DNA from: CALOFP01 sp942492635
GTDB lineage: Bacteria > UBP6 > UBA1177 > CALOFP01
Direction of reading: 5' to 3'
Assembly: GCA_942492635.1 (NCBI GenBank)
Contig: CALOFP010000002.1
Location: forward strand, 372,001-436,000
DNA: 64,000 bases
Numbering within the stretch: position 1 is the stretch's first letter; each line of letters starts with the position of its first letter. Positions 15,915 through 25,075 of the stretch are shown here, piece by piece. A program made the translations under genes and the position numbers. The notes beneath the pieces were generated by a model that had not been told where the DNA came from, ran no database searches, and saw nothing but the letters and a program-made list of their open reading frames with translations.

Positions 15915-17233
15915 TACGCCTCCTCTGTAGCAACTGTGGCAATTTCTTCTGTTTCCTCATCGGTCATTGAGCGAAGGGCTCTCGCTCCGAGAGCGACTAG
16001 AGCGCCGAAAACTATTGTAAACGCTGCGATTGAACCGAATACTGCAAGCTCTCCGAAACCTTCCGCAAAAATTCCGATCTTGGCTGCAAGCATTCCGCCC
16101 AGCCCTGTTACCGCAAAGTAGAGTCCCATAATCTGAGATCCCATTCTCTTCGGAGCCATCTTCGTGATGAAGGAAAGGGATACGGGTGAGAGTGCGAGTT
16201 CTCCGATTGTGTGGAAAAGGTATGCGAAAACGAGCCAGTGCATCCCGGATGTCGCAGTTTCAACTCCGCCTCGTTCAAGACTTGCTCCAACCATGAAGAT
16301 AAATCCGATTCCGAGAATGACTGTACCGATTCCCATCTTTGCTATAGCTGAAGGTTCCCTTCCTATTTTTCCTAGCTTAACCCAGAGCCATGCAACGACC
16401 GGTGCCAGAAGCATGATGAAAAGCGGGTTGAGTGACTGGAACATTGCCGTTGGAATGGTATAGTCGAATAGGGACCTGTCCGTAAATCTTTCTGTATAGA
16501 GGTTCATAAGTCCTCCGGCCTGCTCGAAAGCTGCCCAGAAGATGAGAACGATGAAAAAGCTGAGGAATACGATGAGAAGTCTTTTCTTCTCGACTCCGGC
16601 AAGCGGTTTTTTCTCAATCTTTTTCTCCTCTCTTCTAACGAGGAGTCCGGCATCTCCGAGGTGTTTCTGTCCCCACATGTAGACGATCTGACCTATGATC
16701 ATACCGATTCCGGCGAGACCGAAACCGTAGTGCCATCCGTACTTGTCTGCAAGAAAACCGACGGCGATTCCGGAGAGGAATGCACCTATGTTTATTCCCA
16801 TGTAGAAAATTGTGAATCCTGCATCTTTTCTCGGATCGTTCTTACCGTAGAGAGAACCGACCATTGTCGAAATGTTGGGTTTCAACAGTCCGACACCGAG
16901 AATGATGAGTGCGAGGGATGTAAAGAATGCCCATACAGCCGTGTAGGCGAGCAGGATATGTCCCGCGCAGAGGAGGATTCCGCCCAGCATGACAGCCTTT
17001 CTCTGACCGATATAGCGGTCTGCAATAATTCCGCCCGGAATACTCATTGCGTAGACGAGGAAAACATACCATCCGTAAATCTCCAGGGCCGAAGCGTCAC
17101 TCCAGCCGAGTCCGCCTTTCTGAGCAGCAGAAACCATGTAGAGTACCAGAATCGCACGCATTCCGTAGTAGGAGAATCTTTCCCACAGCTCCGTGAAGAA
17201 GAGAATGAAAAGTCCTTTAGGATGTCCGAACAT
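15914..17233 (-). CDS. POT-family proton-dependent oligopeptide transporter
   Basis: A 439-residue polytopic protein that opens with the POT signature FTELWERFSYYGMRA (ExxERFxYYG). It continues with GGIIADRYIGQRKAVMLGG, the helix-5 region DAGFTIFYMGINIGAFLSG and SPVSLSFITKMAP. The family imports di- and tripeptides with protons across the inner membrane. The start at 17233 follows a CGGAGG site; an in-frame methionine 23 codons upstream has no such site and reads through unlikely sequence. It is the first gene of a two-gene unit with the HAD phosphatase. C-terminus is unusually rich in Glu and Thr. Confidence 0.93.
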   Translation of the reverse strand: MFGHPKGLFILFFTELWERFSYYGMRAILVLYMVSAAQKGGLGWSDASALEIYGWYVFLVYAMSIPGGIIADRYIGQRKAVMLGGILLCAGHILLAYTAVWAFFTSLALIILGVGLLKPNISTMVGSLYGKNDPRKDAGFTIFYMGINIGAFLSGIAVGFLADKYGWHYGFGLAGIGMIIGQIVYMWGQKHLGDAGLLVRREEKKIEKKPLAGVEKKRLLIVFLSFFIVLIFWAAFEQAGGLMNLYTERFTDRSLFDYTIPTAMFQSLNPLFIMLLAPVVAWLWVKLGKIGREPSAIAKMGIGTVILGIGFIFMVGASLERGGVETATSGMHWLVFAYLFHTIGELALSPVSLSFITKMAPKRMGSQIMGLYFAVTGLGGMLAAKIGIFAEGFGELAVFGSIAAFTIVFGALVALGARALRSMTDEETEEIATVATEEA

Positions 17234-18462
17234 ACAATACCTCCGTTTAAAGTTTACGGCTAAAGAATACTTGAAGATTCTAAAGTTGCAATGAAAGAAC
17301 ATTGATTATGTGTTTGGTGGTCTGCCTGGTTTACAAATGGAGGCGCACTGTAGAATTGGATTTTTTCTTAAAATGAAGTTGTGTGAAATGTAAGTGATAT
17401 TGAATTGATATGGTGTTTTTTGGCCATGGGTTGAATGTGGTTTGGCTACTCTGTAATTGTTCACATTGTTTGAAGCATCTTCGACATTTAAAATAAAGAA
17501 AACTTTTTCTCAGTCACTGTTGAAAAAGAGGAAATCCACAGAATTAACTATTTCCAGGTCATTGGAAAACAAACTGAGCGTAGTGGTTTCGGAAAGAAAT
17601 GAGTAGAAATAATGACTTAGTGTTTTAAGCGACTTATCGTTTTCTTCGCAAACGATCACAGCATTTTTAGATTTGGCTGAATGTGTCATCTTTTATTCGC
17701 TCTACCTTTGGGAAGCTTCCTATGGGTCCTGAAGTTCTGTCCTCGCTTGTAGTGGTTGAAATTATCCGGATCATTTTTATCCCTCTCTTTTTTTCTCCTT
17801 ATCTACTCTCTTTTCCAAATTGGTCGCGGGAATGCTTTTTTTGCAGATGTATCTGAGGCATTTTGTGCAGTAAAACGAATTGTAGTTCTCAATCTCATTT
17901 GTCACCAGTTCATGAAAGGTTTTCGTCTATCAATCAATCATCTCTCTTCGTTTCAGAATCGTCTCCGCCGCAGATGAGAGGAAAAAGGACCGACAGGAAA
18001 AGATCCGGGAAAAGTACTTTTGTTCTAAAACATCAAGGTTAATAAAAATTTTTAAAGCAGACAAAACAAAAAAATGGTTTGCTGGACACAAAAGATAATT
18101 GCAGAAGCATTGCAATGAAGGGGAATTGTATAATTAATTAGTTGCTGTGGAGTTGTTTTTGAGCCGTTTGTTTAAGTTTTGATGTGGTTGTTAAAAATGG
18201 TGAATTTTTTTAATTTATCATTATCCTTTGTAGATAACAGTGCTGGGTATTGCTAATATTTTCTTATCGGGCTCATGCAAAGGGCGGTGGGAAGATGTTC
18301 ACGCTATCTGTAATTTTCCTTCTTTGTTACGTTAGCAAAAAATTGTTGCAGGTTTGAGATCACAGTGCATTTTGAAGAATGGAAAGGTTTTGTTTTTTTG
18401 ACATTCTTTTAGAGATAACTATATTTTGGAAAGATTTAGTTATTAGTTCCTGGGTGTATATT
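17234..18462. other. Long intergenic region, no supported gene
   Basis: About 1.2 kb of AT-rich sequence between the POT gene and the glycan cassette. Only short frames occur and none has a good ribosome binding site or family motif. On the minus strand at about 17788-17920 a 45-codon frame contains FYCTKCLRYICKK, a possible remnant of a cysteine-rich protein. It is too short and unsupported to call. The region probably marks the left border of the accessory island. Confidence 0.5.
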
Positions 18463-19425
18463 ATGACGACAGCTGACAGTTGTATTGATATTTCTGTGGT
18501 GATACCTTGTTACAGGAGTAGTGAATCCATAATGGAATTACACGATAGAATTGTTTCGACACTTGATGTTTGTGACGATACGTATGAGATAATATATGTC
18601 AATGATTGTTCACCAGATGACACAATGGCAAAACTCAAGGAAATATCCAAGTCTAATGCAAATGTTAGAGCTGTTGACTTAATGTACAATGTAGGACAAT
18701 TCAGGGCGCTTATATGTGGATTTGAGATTTCAAGGGGAAAGTTTATCATAACAATGGATGATGATCTTCAGCATCCCCCTGAGGAAATGATCAGACTTTA
18801 CAGCTATCTGCAATCAAGATCTGAGCTAGATGCCGTTTTTGGAAGCTACGAATCCAAAAAGCATTCAATTTTCAGGAACATCGGGTCATATGCTATACGG
18901 AAAATTAATGAGAAGGTGTTTAATAAGCCAAAAAATTTAAAAATGTCTTCTTTCCGGTGTTTGAGAAGGTCTGTAGTGCAGGCTGTCGTGAACCATAGAA
19001 CTCTATCTCCTGTTCTTGGCCCACTGATCTTGAAGTCAACTTCCAGAATTGAAAATGTCGAAGTGCGTCACGATTCGAGAAAATACGGCACATCAAACTA
19101 CAGTCTTTTTAAGCTTGTACAGACAACTTTTGATAATGTTTTGAATTTCAGTTCACTTCCTCTTTCCATTATAGGTTTTATCGGAGTGTCCATATCTGTG
19201 CTGAGTTTTCTTGTTTTCCTGGTTATCCTTTTTAAATACCTGCTGGGAAGAGATTTCTTGCCAGGTTGGACATCCACAGTTCTTCTTATCAATTTTTATT
19301 TTGGAATAGTACTGTTTTCGATAGGTATAATCGGAGAGTATCTTATACGAATACTGAAAGAGGTGAGTGGTTCCCCTAGATATCAAATAAGAGATGTTTT
19401 CGAATCTGGCTCGAAAAAGGATTAG
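18463..19425 (+). CDS. GT2 glycosyltransferase with two C-terminal membrane helices (GtrB/ArnC/DPM1-like)
   Basis: About 320 residues. The GT-A domain starts SVVIPCYRSSESI, has IIYVNDCSPDDT and the metal-binding MDDDLQHPPEEM (about residues 100-110). Two hydrophobic helices follow at about residues 228-255 and 268-292. This plan is typical of enzymes that put a sugar from a nucleotide donor onto polyprenyl phosphate at the inner face of the inner membrane (GtrB, ArnC, dolichyl-phosphate mannose synthase). The start is the ATG just before the GT domain; an in-frame ATG at 18379 would add 28 hydrophobic residues and cannot be ruled out, since neither has a strong ribosome binding site. It leads a four-gene cassette. 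Confidence 0.85.
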   Translation: MTTADSCIDISVVIPCYRSSESIMELHDRIVSTLDVCDDTYEIIYVNDCSPDDTMAKLKEISKSNANVRAVDLMYNVGQFRALICGFEISRGKFIITMDDDLQHPPEEMIRLYSYLQSRSELDAVFGSYESKKHSIFRNIGSYAIRKINEKVFNKPKNLKMSSFRCLRRSVVQAVVNHRTLSPVLGPLILKSTSRIENVEVRHDSRKYGTSNYSLFKLVQTTFDNVLNFSSLPLSIIGFIGVSISVLSFLVFLVILFKYLLGRDFLPGWTSTVLLINFYFGIVLFSIGIIGEYLIRILKEVSGSPRYQIRDVFESGSKKD

Positions 19426-19431
19426 ATACAT

Positions 19432-20649
19432 ATGGCAAAAAAAATAGTAGTTCTCGGAGCCACCGTGTACCAGGTGCCTCTTATAAAAACTGCCCGGAAT
19501 CTTGGGTTTGAGGTGATATCGGTCGATAACAATGCAGATAGTCCAGCCCATAGCTATTCCGATGAATTTGAGATAATAAGCACCATTGATAAAGAGGCTG
19601 TTCTTGAGCTGGTCAAGCGAATTGGAGCCTCTGCTGTAGTCACCTGTGGATCCGATGTGGCTGTTCCTACCATTGGTTATGTAAATGAAGCTATGGGGTT
19701 TGTCGGGATAGACTATAACCAGGCCCTTACTGTTACGAGAAAAGATCTTTTCCGGGATTTTCAACGGCGAAATGGATTGAATTCTCCTGAATTTCATGTT
19801 TTCTCCGAGGTTGAATCCTTTTTAAGAAAGGTTCCGGAATTAAACGGTAAATTTGTTCTTAAGCCTGTCGACAGATCCGGCAGTAGAGGTGTAAAGGTTA
19901 TCGACTTCCGGGAAAGACAGGATATGGATCAACTCCGGCCCATTTTTGAAGAAGCTCTTGACTTTTCACTTGTCGGCAAAGTTATTCTTGAGGGGTTTAT
20001 TGAAGGAACGGAGGTCGGCGGGGATGGCTTTTTTCTTTCAGGAGAAATGGTCTCTTTCATGCTGACCAACAAATACGTTTCGGAGCCTCCTCTGTATGTT
20101 CCTACCGGTCATTCTGTACCTTCAAAGTTGCCGGAATCTATTCAGGTTGAGGTGGAGTGTGAAATAAGAAAGGTTTTGGAACTTTTAAAAGTGAGAAGTA
20201 CTCCTCTTAATTTTGACGTTATGGTTGGGCCAGATAAGAAGGTGACTGTTCTCGAAATGGGGTTCCGGACCGGGGGAAATGAGATTCCGACATTGATAAA
20301 ATACTCTTCCGGTTTTGATGAGATTGAAAGTTTGATCCACCTGGTTTCAGGGAATGAAAACCTTATCAGGAAAGATCAGAAGTTTCCAAAAAAGGCAGTT
20401 GGTTCGAAGGTTATCGGAAGTAAGGTTTCCGGAACTTTAAAGAGTGTAACGTCAAGCACGTCTGTAGAGGGTTTTTTTGGGGAAGCTCTTTTAGAATTCA
20501 GCTTGGATGTTGAACCCGGTAAAATGATCCGATCTTTTACACAGGGAGACAGGCGATTGGGACACATCGTTCTTGAGGCTGAAGATGTACTTTCTCTGGA
20601 AAAATTGATGGATGATGCGGATAGTGTGGTGAAGATTGAGTGTTATTAG
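19432..20649 (+). CDS. ATP-grasp family carboxylate-amine ligase
   Basis: A 405-residue protein. An N-terminal nucleotide-fold pre-ATP-grasp domain begins KIVVLGATVYQVPLIKTARNLGFEVISVDN. The central ATP-grasp domain (about residues 105-300) includes FVLKPVDRSGSRGVKVI, VILEGFIEGTEVGGDGFF and EMGFRTGGNEIP. The C-terminal part resembles the PurK/PurT/CarB-type lid. Such enzymes use ATP to activate a carboxylate as an acyl phosphate and couple it to an amine or thiol. Within a sugar-transfer cassette, joining an amino acid to a sugar or lipid amine is an inference. It starts six bases after the glycosyltransferase stop. Confidence 0.8.
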   Translation: MAKKIVVLGATVYQVPLIKTARNLGFEVISVDNNADSPAHSYSDEFEIISTIDKEAVLELVKRIGASAVVTCGSDVAVPTIGYVNEAMGFVGIDYNQALTVTRKDLFRDFQRRNGLNSPEFHVFSEVESFLRKVPELNGKFVLKPVDRSGSRGVKVIDFRERQDMDQLRPIFEEALDFSLVGKVILEGFIEGTEVGGDGFFLSGEMVSFMLTNKYVSEPPLYVPTGHSVPSKLPESIQVEVECEIRKVLELLKVRSTPLNFDVMVGPDKKVTVLEMGFRTGGNEIPTLIKYSSGFDEIESLIHLVSGNENLIRKDQKFPKKAVGSKVIGSKVSGTLKSVTSSTSVEGFFGEALLEFSLDVEPGKMIRSFTQGDRRLGHIVLEAEDVLSLEKLMDDADSVVKIECY

Positions 20650-20660
20650 GAGGTTTTCGG

Positions 20661-21197
20661 ATGTTTGTCGCAGATAGACTTTTTATCAGGATCTTGGAAG
20701 AGACAGATCTGGAAAGGACTCATAAATGGATTAATGATGAGGATATAAGCAACGCCATTGGTTTTTCATACCCGAGATCAATACGGGACCAGGAAAAGTG
20801 GTATTCTTCCTTGGCTGGAGATCGAAGCAAGTTTGTCTTCGCCATCTGTGAAAAGGAGAAAGGGAATCACATAGGCAATGTTTCTATTGGAAATATTGAC
20901 TATATAAACAGCAATGGAATGTTTTCGATCTTTATCTATGGAGGAGAGCATCGAGGAAAAGGATACGGACAAGAGGCAACTCTACTTCTTCTGAAATTTG
21001 CTTTCGAGAAGTTAAATTTGCACAAGGTCTACCTTAAGACAACATCGACCCAGGAAAAGGCTCTGGCGATGTATGAAAGCCTTGGGTTCTGCAGGGAAGG
21101 TCTGTTCAGGGAGCATGAATACAAAGATGGAAAGTTTGTAGACAAGGTCATTTTTTCAATGCTTAAAGATGAGTTTTTTCAAAAATTTCATAAATAG
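20661..21197 (+). CDS. GNAT N-acetyltransferase (RimJ/PseH-like)
   Basis: A 178-residue single-domain GNAT. The acetyl-CoA pyrophosphate loop is in EHRGKGYGQEATLLLLKFAF (R/Q-x2-G-x-G/A), followed by LHKVYLKTTSTQEKALAMYESLGF and EGLFREHEYKDGKFVD. The closest known role by pattern is N-acetylation of an amino sugar (PseH- and RimJ-like enzymes share these segments). The AGGAGG ribosome binding site overlaps the stop of the ATP-grasp gene and sets the ATG at 20661. It is the third gene of the glycan cassette. Confidence 0.88.
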   Translation: MFVADRLFIRILEETDLERTHKWINDEDISNAIGFSYPRSIRDQEKWYSSLAGDRSKFVFAICEKEKGNHIGNVSIGNIDYINSNGMFSIFIYGGEHRGKGYGQEATLLLLKFAFEKLNLHKVYLKTTSTQEKALAMYESLGFCREGLFREHEYKDGKFVDKVIFSMLKDEFFQKFHK

Positions 21198-21217
21198 AGT
21201 TGCGGTGGTGTTTCAAT

Positions 21218-22537
21218 ATGGTCGATTTTAAGATAAGGGACTATCTCTACCCCTTTGCGTTGCTTAAAAAAAGATGCTTTTTAGCAAAGTCGGAAAGATT
21301 TTCTCTCGAGCAGCTGAAACGTTATCAGGATGAAAGGGTAGCTTTCATCATCAAGCACGCCGTAGAAAAGGTGCCCTACTACAGAAACCTTTTCAGGGAG
21401 CTTGGATTGACTCCGGAAGATGTCAGGGATGTGGAAAGTCTGAAATATATACCTCCCATTACAAAAGATATCGTTAGAGAGAGATTTGAAGAGTTTGTTT
21501 CTGAAGATTTTAAGAAGCATAGACCCTATATGAACCAGACCAGCGGCTCAACTGGAACACCCCTCAAGTTTTATCAGGATAAATTTGTAAACATGGCCAA
21601 GTTCGCCTTCTTCTGGCGAGCGTGGAACTGGGCTGGATACCGGATAGGAAAGCGAATGGCTATTCTGGAGGGAAGCTGTTTCCAAGATGAAAGCCAGCTT
21701 TACCAGTATGATTGGAAGATAAACGCCCTCAGAATATCCAGTTTTAAAATGACCAGAGAAAACAGTAGGGCAATACTGGATAAGTTATTGGAATTCAAGC
21801 CGCATATGATAAGGGCATACCCTTCAGCACTGTATCAGTTTGCCAGGTATATTGAGAGTGATACGAACCCTCAGATGTTTTCTTTCCTGAAATCGATTGT
21901 CACCGGCTCGGAAACACTTCATGAAAGCTATCGAGAATATATCCAAAAGGTGTTTGGTTCTAAGGTTAATGATTGCTATCACTCTTGGGAGAGCATTTGC
22001 ATGATTTCCGAATGTGAGATGGGTGTAAAACATCATCACATGGAGTATGGGGTGATGGAGCTTCTCAACGAAAAAAATGAAAGGGTTGCTACAGGAGTGC
22101 AGGGGGAGATCACTGCAACAGGTTTTAATAATCTGTCAATGCCCTTTATTCGTTACAAAACCAGAGATCTGGCCACAGTATCTAATAAAAAATGTGAATG
22201 CGGAAAAGAGCATACTGTAGTTGAGAAGATCGACGGCCGGATAGAAGATATGATTGTTACCCCTGAAGGCAACTATGCGGGGAGAATGGATGCCGCATTC
22301 AAGTACAACAAGGGATTCGATTCTGCTCAGATAATTCAGGACCTGAAAGATGAGATAGATGTCTACCTCGTAAAAAACAGTAGCTTCGTCGAGAGGGAGT
22401 TGGCTCTGCTTGAGGGCCATATCCGGGATAGAGTCGGGATGACCATGGAGATAAAATTCCACTTTGTCGACCATATAGAACGAGAAAAAAACGGAAAACT
22501 TCGTTTTGTGATTAGTAATTATCTTCAGAGAAGATAG
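21218..22537 (+). CDS. CapK/PaaK-like AMP-forming adenylate ligase
   Basis: A 439-residue protein of the phenylacetate-CoA ligase / CapK type. It has NQTSGSTGTPLKFYQ (AMP-binding P-loop, about residues 106-120), IRAYPSALYQFARYIE, VTGSETLHESYRE and FIRYKTRDLATV, plus a short CECGKEH segment often seen in this group. It lacks other ligase or reductase domains. PaaK makes aryl-CoA through an adenylate; CapK-like relatives sit in capsule and exopolysaccharide loci with mostly unproven roles. Here it ends a four-gene cassette with GT2, ATP-grasp and GNAT genes. An acyl or amino-acyl activation step feeding the sugar product is a fair inference. Confidence 0.82.
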   Translation: MVDFKIRDYLYPFALLKKRCFLAKSERFSLEQLKRYQDERVAFIIKHAVEKVPYYRNLFRELGLTPEDVRDVESLKYIPPITKDIVRERFEEFVSEDFKKHRPYMNQTSGSTGTPLKFYQDKFVNMAKFAFFWRAWNWAGYRIGKRMAILEGSCFQDESQLYQYDWKINALRISSFKMTRENSRAILDKLLEFKPHMIRAYPSALYQFARYIESDTNPQMFSFLKSIVTGSETLHESYREYIQKVFGSKVNDCYHSWESICMISECEMGVKHHHMEYGVMELLNEKNERVATGVQGEITATGFNNLSMPFIRYKTRDLATVSNKKCECGKEHTVVEKIDGRIEDMIVTPEGNYAGRMDAAFKYNKGFDSAQIIQDLKDEIDVYLVKNSSFVERELALLEGHIRDRVGMTMEIKFHFVDHIEREKNGKLRFVISNYLQRR

Positions 22538-24031
22538 CTAGCCTGTTTTAAAGAAGATCACTTCTATAGATGTTTTTCAGGTGGTAGGATCTTTTGTTAG
22601 CGTGTTGAGCCCCCCTCCCCAAATTCTTTTATAAGCAATGTGGAACATTTATATCATTGCCTTGTTCTGAAATAGAGTTTGCTGAAAAAGTATAAATTCT
22701 GAAGTTTTCAATTTTGACTCCCTGCATTGCTTGTTTCATTTATTAGAAAAAGTTGTCGTAAAAGCTCTTCAAACAACGATATGCACCTCTTTTCATTGTG
22801 TTTTGTTGTATTTATTACAAAAAGTAGAAAATTTTGACGCACTTTCTCTAAATTTACTAAAAGAACTGTTAATGAGATAACGCTCAATGTAGTTGCAAGT
22901 TTTGTCATTATTCGATCAAACCCAAAGCGTCGCTTCAGTTGTCCGAACTTACCTTCAACTGGTATCCGATCCAACTCATCCTGTCTCATCTGATTTTTTT
23001 CTACGCCCGTTTCTTCAGAGCTCTTTTTTGGCGGCCTACCAAGCTTCGGTCCGCTCAAACGTATATTTCTTTCATTGCACCATTTGATATTATTGCGATT
23101 TCGATAAATCTGATCTGCATGTATCGACTGCGGATAATATCCAAAGCGTGCTTTGTAACTTTCAGCGGCTTCGATTAAATCACAGGATTCGTTGTAATTG
23201 TCAAAACTCATATTGTCTATAAATGAGTATCCATCCACCAATGATATCGACAGCTTGGCTCCAAACTCCGTGGGCCTCTGAACTTTACCTCTTTTTACTG
23301 GTCTTATGTGAGGTTGTGCAAGATTGACAATTCTGTGCTCTATTCGTTTGGTTTTGTTGTCGTACATTTCACGCTGCTGACGGGCAACTTCAGATGAGAT
23401 AAGCAGGAATCTATACAAAGCTTTATCGAGTACACGAAGACTGACTCTTTTTTGCAAAGAGTCTATGCTTCGCAGGTTCCTTTCAATGTAGCAGAGCTGT
23501 TTTTTTACAGCTTTTCGAATCTTTTTCGCAGTATGCCGCTTTCTCCTTGAAAAGCTAACATACTCCTTTCTTGTTTTCTTCCTGTATGTCCTGGGTTTTG
23601 TACTCTCTCGGTCACTTGCAAGGTGCATTGCATCGATAATTTGCTTCGTTTTTTTCCTTGCTTCGTTCAATAGTTTTACATCGTTTGGATATGTGAATCT
23701 GCCGGCACAGCTGTCGCATCGAGAAGAAGTTTTCCTTTGTTTGTTGTTTCATTGCAACTTTCTAAATTGCTTTTTTCACTATCTTGTTTGTCGCCATTTC
23801 CAGCAGTTGGATCATTATCTTTGTCGGAATCGTTCTCATCATTGTTTTTCTTATGCAACACTTCTCTCCGGAACAATTCTTCATTGATTCTCTTTATAGA
23901 TTTTGCAAGGAAACGTTTCCTGAAATGAACCATCATTGAAGAATCAAAAGGCTTATCTTGTACAAATCTGGTCATTCCTATGAAGAATTGCAGATATGGA
24001 TTTTCGGATATGCTCAAAACAGTTTCTTCAT

Positions 24032-24034
24032 CAG
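24032..24034. repeat. Target-site duplication CAG, left copy (IS3-family insertion)
   Basis: CAG here and CAG at 27953-27955 flank the IS3-family element. One copy restores the reading frame of the IS5-like transposase. Confidence 0.75.
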
Positions 24035-24190
24035 TATAGTGGTCAAGTATTTCTGGACAGAAAATACATTCCTATTTAGTGCATGATTCTTTTTCATGCA
24101 ATATTCCTACTTTTTTCAATCGCTTCACAAGAAGAACTGTATATTTTCCAAGGAGTTTTGTAGCCAAGCGAGGAATGATTTCGCTGATAG

Positions 24191-24196
24191 TTATAG
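24191..24196. repeat. Target-site duplication TTATAG, left copy (IS21 insertion)
   Basis: TTATAG here and at 26818-26823 flank the IS21-family element exactly. Six bases is within the range known for IS21. Confidence 0.85.
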
Positions 24197-24198
24197 TG

Positions 24199-24293
24199 GC
24201 TATTCCTGCGAAAACGGACAGCATTCCTGAAATATCCGGACACTTTTCAACATTCTTGTTTTTTCCGGACACCATTCCTGTTTATTCCGGACA
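24199..24293 (-). repeat. IS21 left terminal repeat array (four 22-base units)
   Basis: Minus-strand units lie at 24293-24272, 24271-24250, 24242-24221 and 24220-24199, each starting TGTCCG and most ending CAGGAATG or close to it. A 7-base spacer (24243-24249) breaks the array after the second unit. They are inverted relative to the array at the other end. Confidence 0.85.
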
Positions 24294-24316
24294 GTTTTCA
24301 ACATTTATGTTTTAAA

Positions 24317-25075
24317 CTATCCTTTTTCGCCCTCAGAATCAAAACTTTTTCTACCGGTTTCTCTCATACTCGGTCCCTCCATTTTTATTTTGTGTGAACA
24401 GTGAACGAGTCTGTCCAGAATCGCGTCGGCGAGTGTGGCTTCGCCGATGATGTCATACCAGCTGGAGATAGGGTGTTGTGATGTCACAACTGTCGACTTT
24501 CTCCCGTGCCTGTCCTCCATAATTTCCATAAGCATCAATCTTTCCTGGGCCTTGAGCGTTTTTACTCCAAAATCATCAAGTATGAGTATGTCGGCCTTCG
24601 CTATTTTGTTTATTTCCTTTATGTATGAACCGTCTGCCTGGTATTGCCGCAATTGATCAAAAAGCTTTATCATGTTGTAATAACTAGTTCTATACCCTTT
24701 TGCACATGCTTGGTTGCCGATTGCCGAGGCGAGAAAGCTTTTCCCGATTCCGGTCGGTCCGGTTATGATGACATTCTCCGCACGATCGATAAATTGACAG
24801 GTAGCAAGCCGCATTAGAAGGTTTTTGTCCAGCTTTCTCCTGACGTTATAGGAAATTTCCTCAAATCCGGCACAGTAGCGGAATTTTGCCCGTTTGACGA
24901 GGTTTTTCACTTTTCGATTCTGACGATCCTCCCATTCAGATTCAACCAGAAAAGCAACGAGTTCGTCAGCCGTATAGTCGATATTGTGCCCGGCTTCCAT
25001 TGTCGAACTAAGTGCCCTGGCCATTCCATGGAACTTCATCTCATTGAGTTTGTTAAGAGTTTCCTGTGCGTTCAT
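24317..25075 (-). CDS. istB: IS21-family IstB-like ATP-binding helper protein
   Basis: A 252-residue AAA+ protein with Walker A GPTGIGKSFLASA (about residues 105-117), Walker B ADILILDDFGV and sensor VVTSQHP, in the standard length for IstB. IstB oligomerises on DNA and activates the IstA transposase at the target. It overlaps the end of istA by four bases (ATGA). It is the only apparently intact transposition gene in the nested stack. IstA beside it carries a stop codon, so the element is probably immobile unless the stop is read through. Confidence 0.93.
   Translation of the reverse strand: MNAQETLNKLNEMKFHGMARALSSTMEAGHNIDYTADELVAFLVESEWEDRQNRKVKNLVKRAKFRYCAGFEEISYNVRRKLDKNLLMRLATCQFIDRAENVIITGPTGIGKSFLASAIGNQACAKGYRTSYYNMIKLFDQLRQYQADGSYIKEINKIAKADILILDDFGVKTLKAQERLMLMEIMEDRHGRKSTVVTSQHPISSWYDIIGEATLADAILDRLVHCSHKIKMEGPSMRETGRKSFDSEGEKG

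Noticed and set aside
17756..17977. A 73-codon plus-strand frame in the long intergenic region
   Set aside because: No ribosome binding site, no family motif and biased, low-quality composition; looks like chance in AT-rich DNA.
24072..24275. A 67-codon minus-strand frame starting VSGKNKNVEKCPD
   Set aside because: It spans the left IS21 repeat array and the flanking IS3 remnant in a frame different from OrfB. The repeat units explain its start and no family motif is present.
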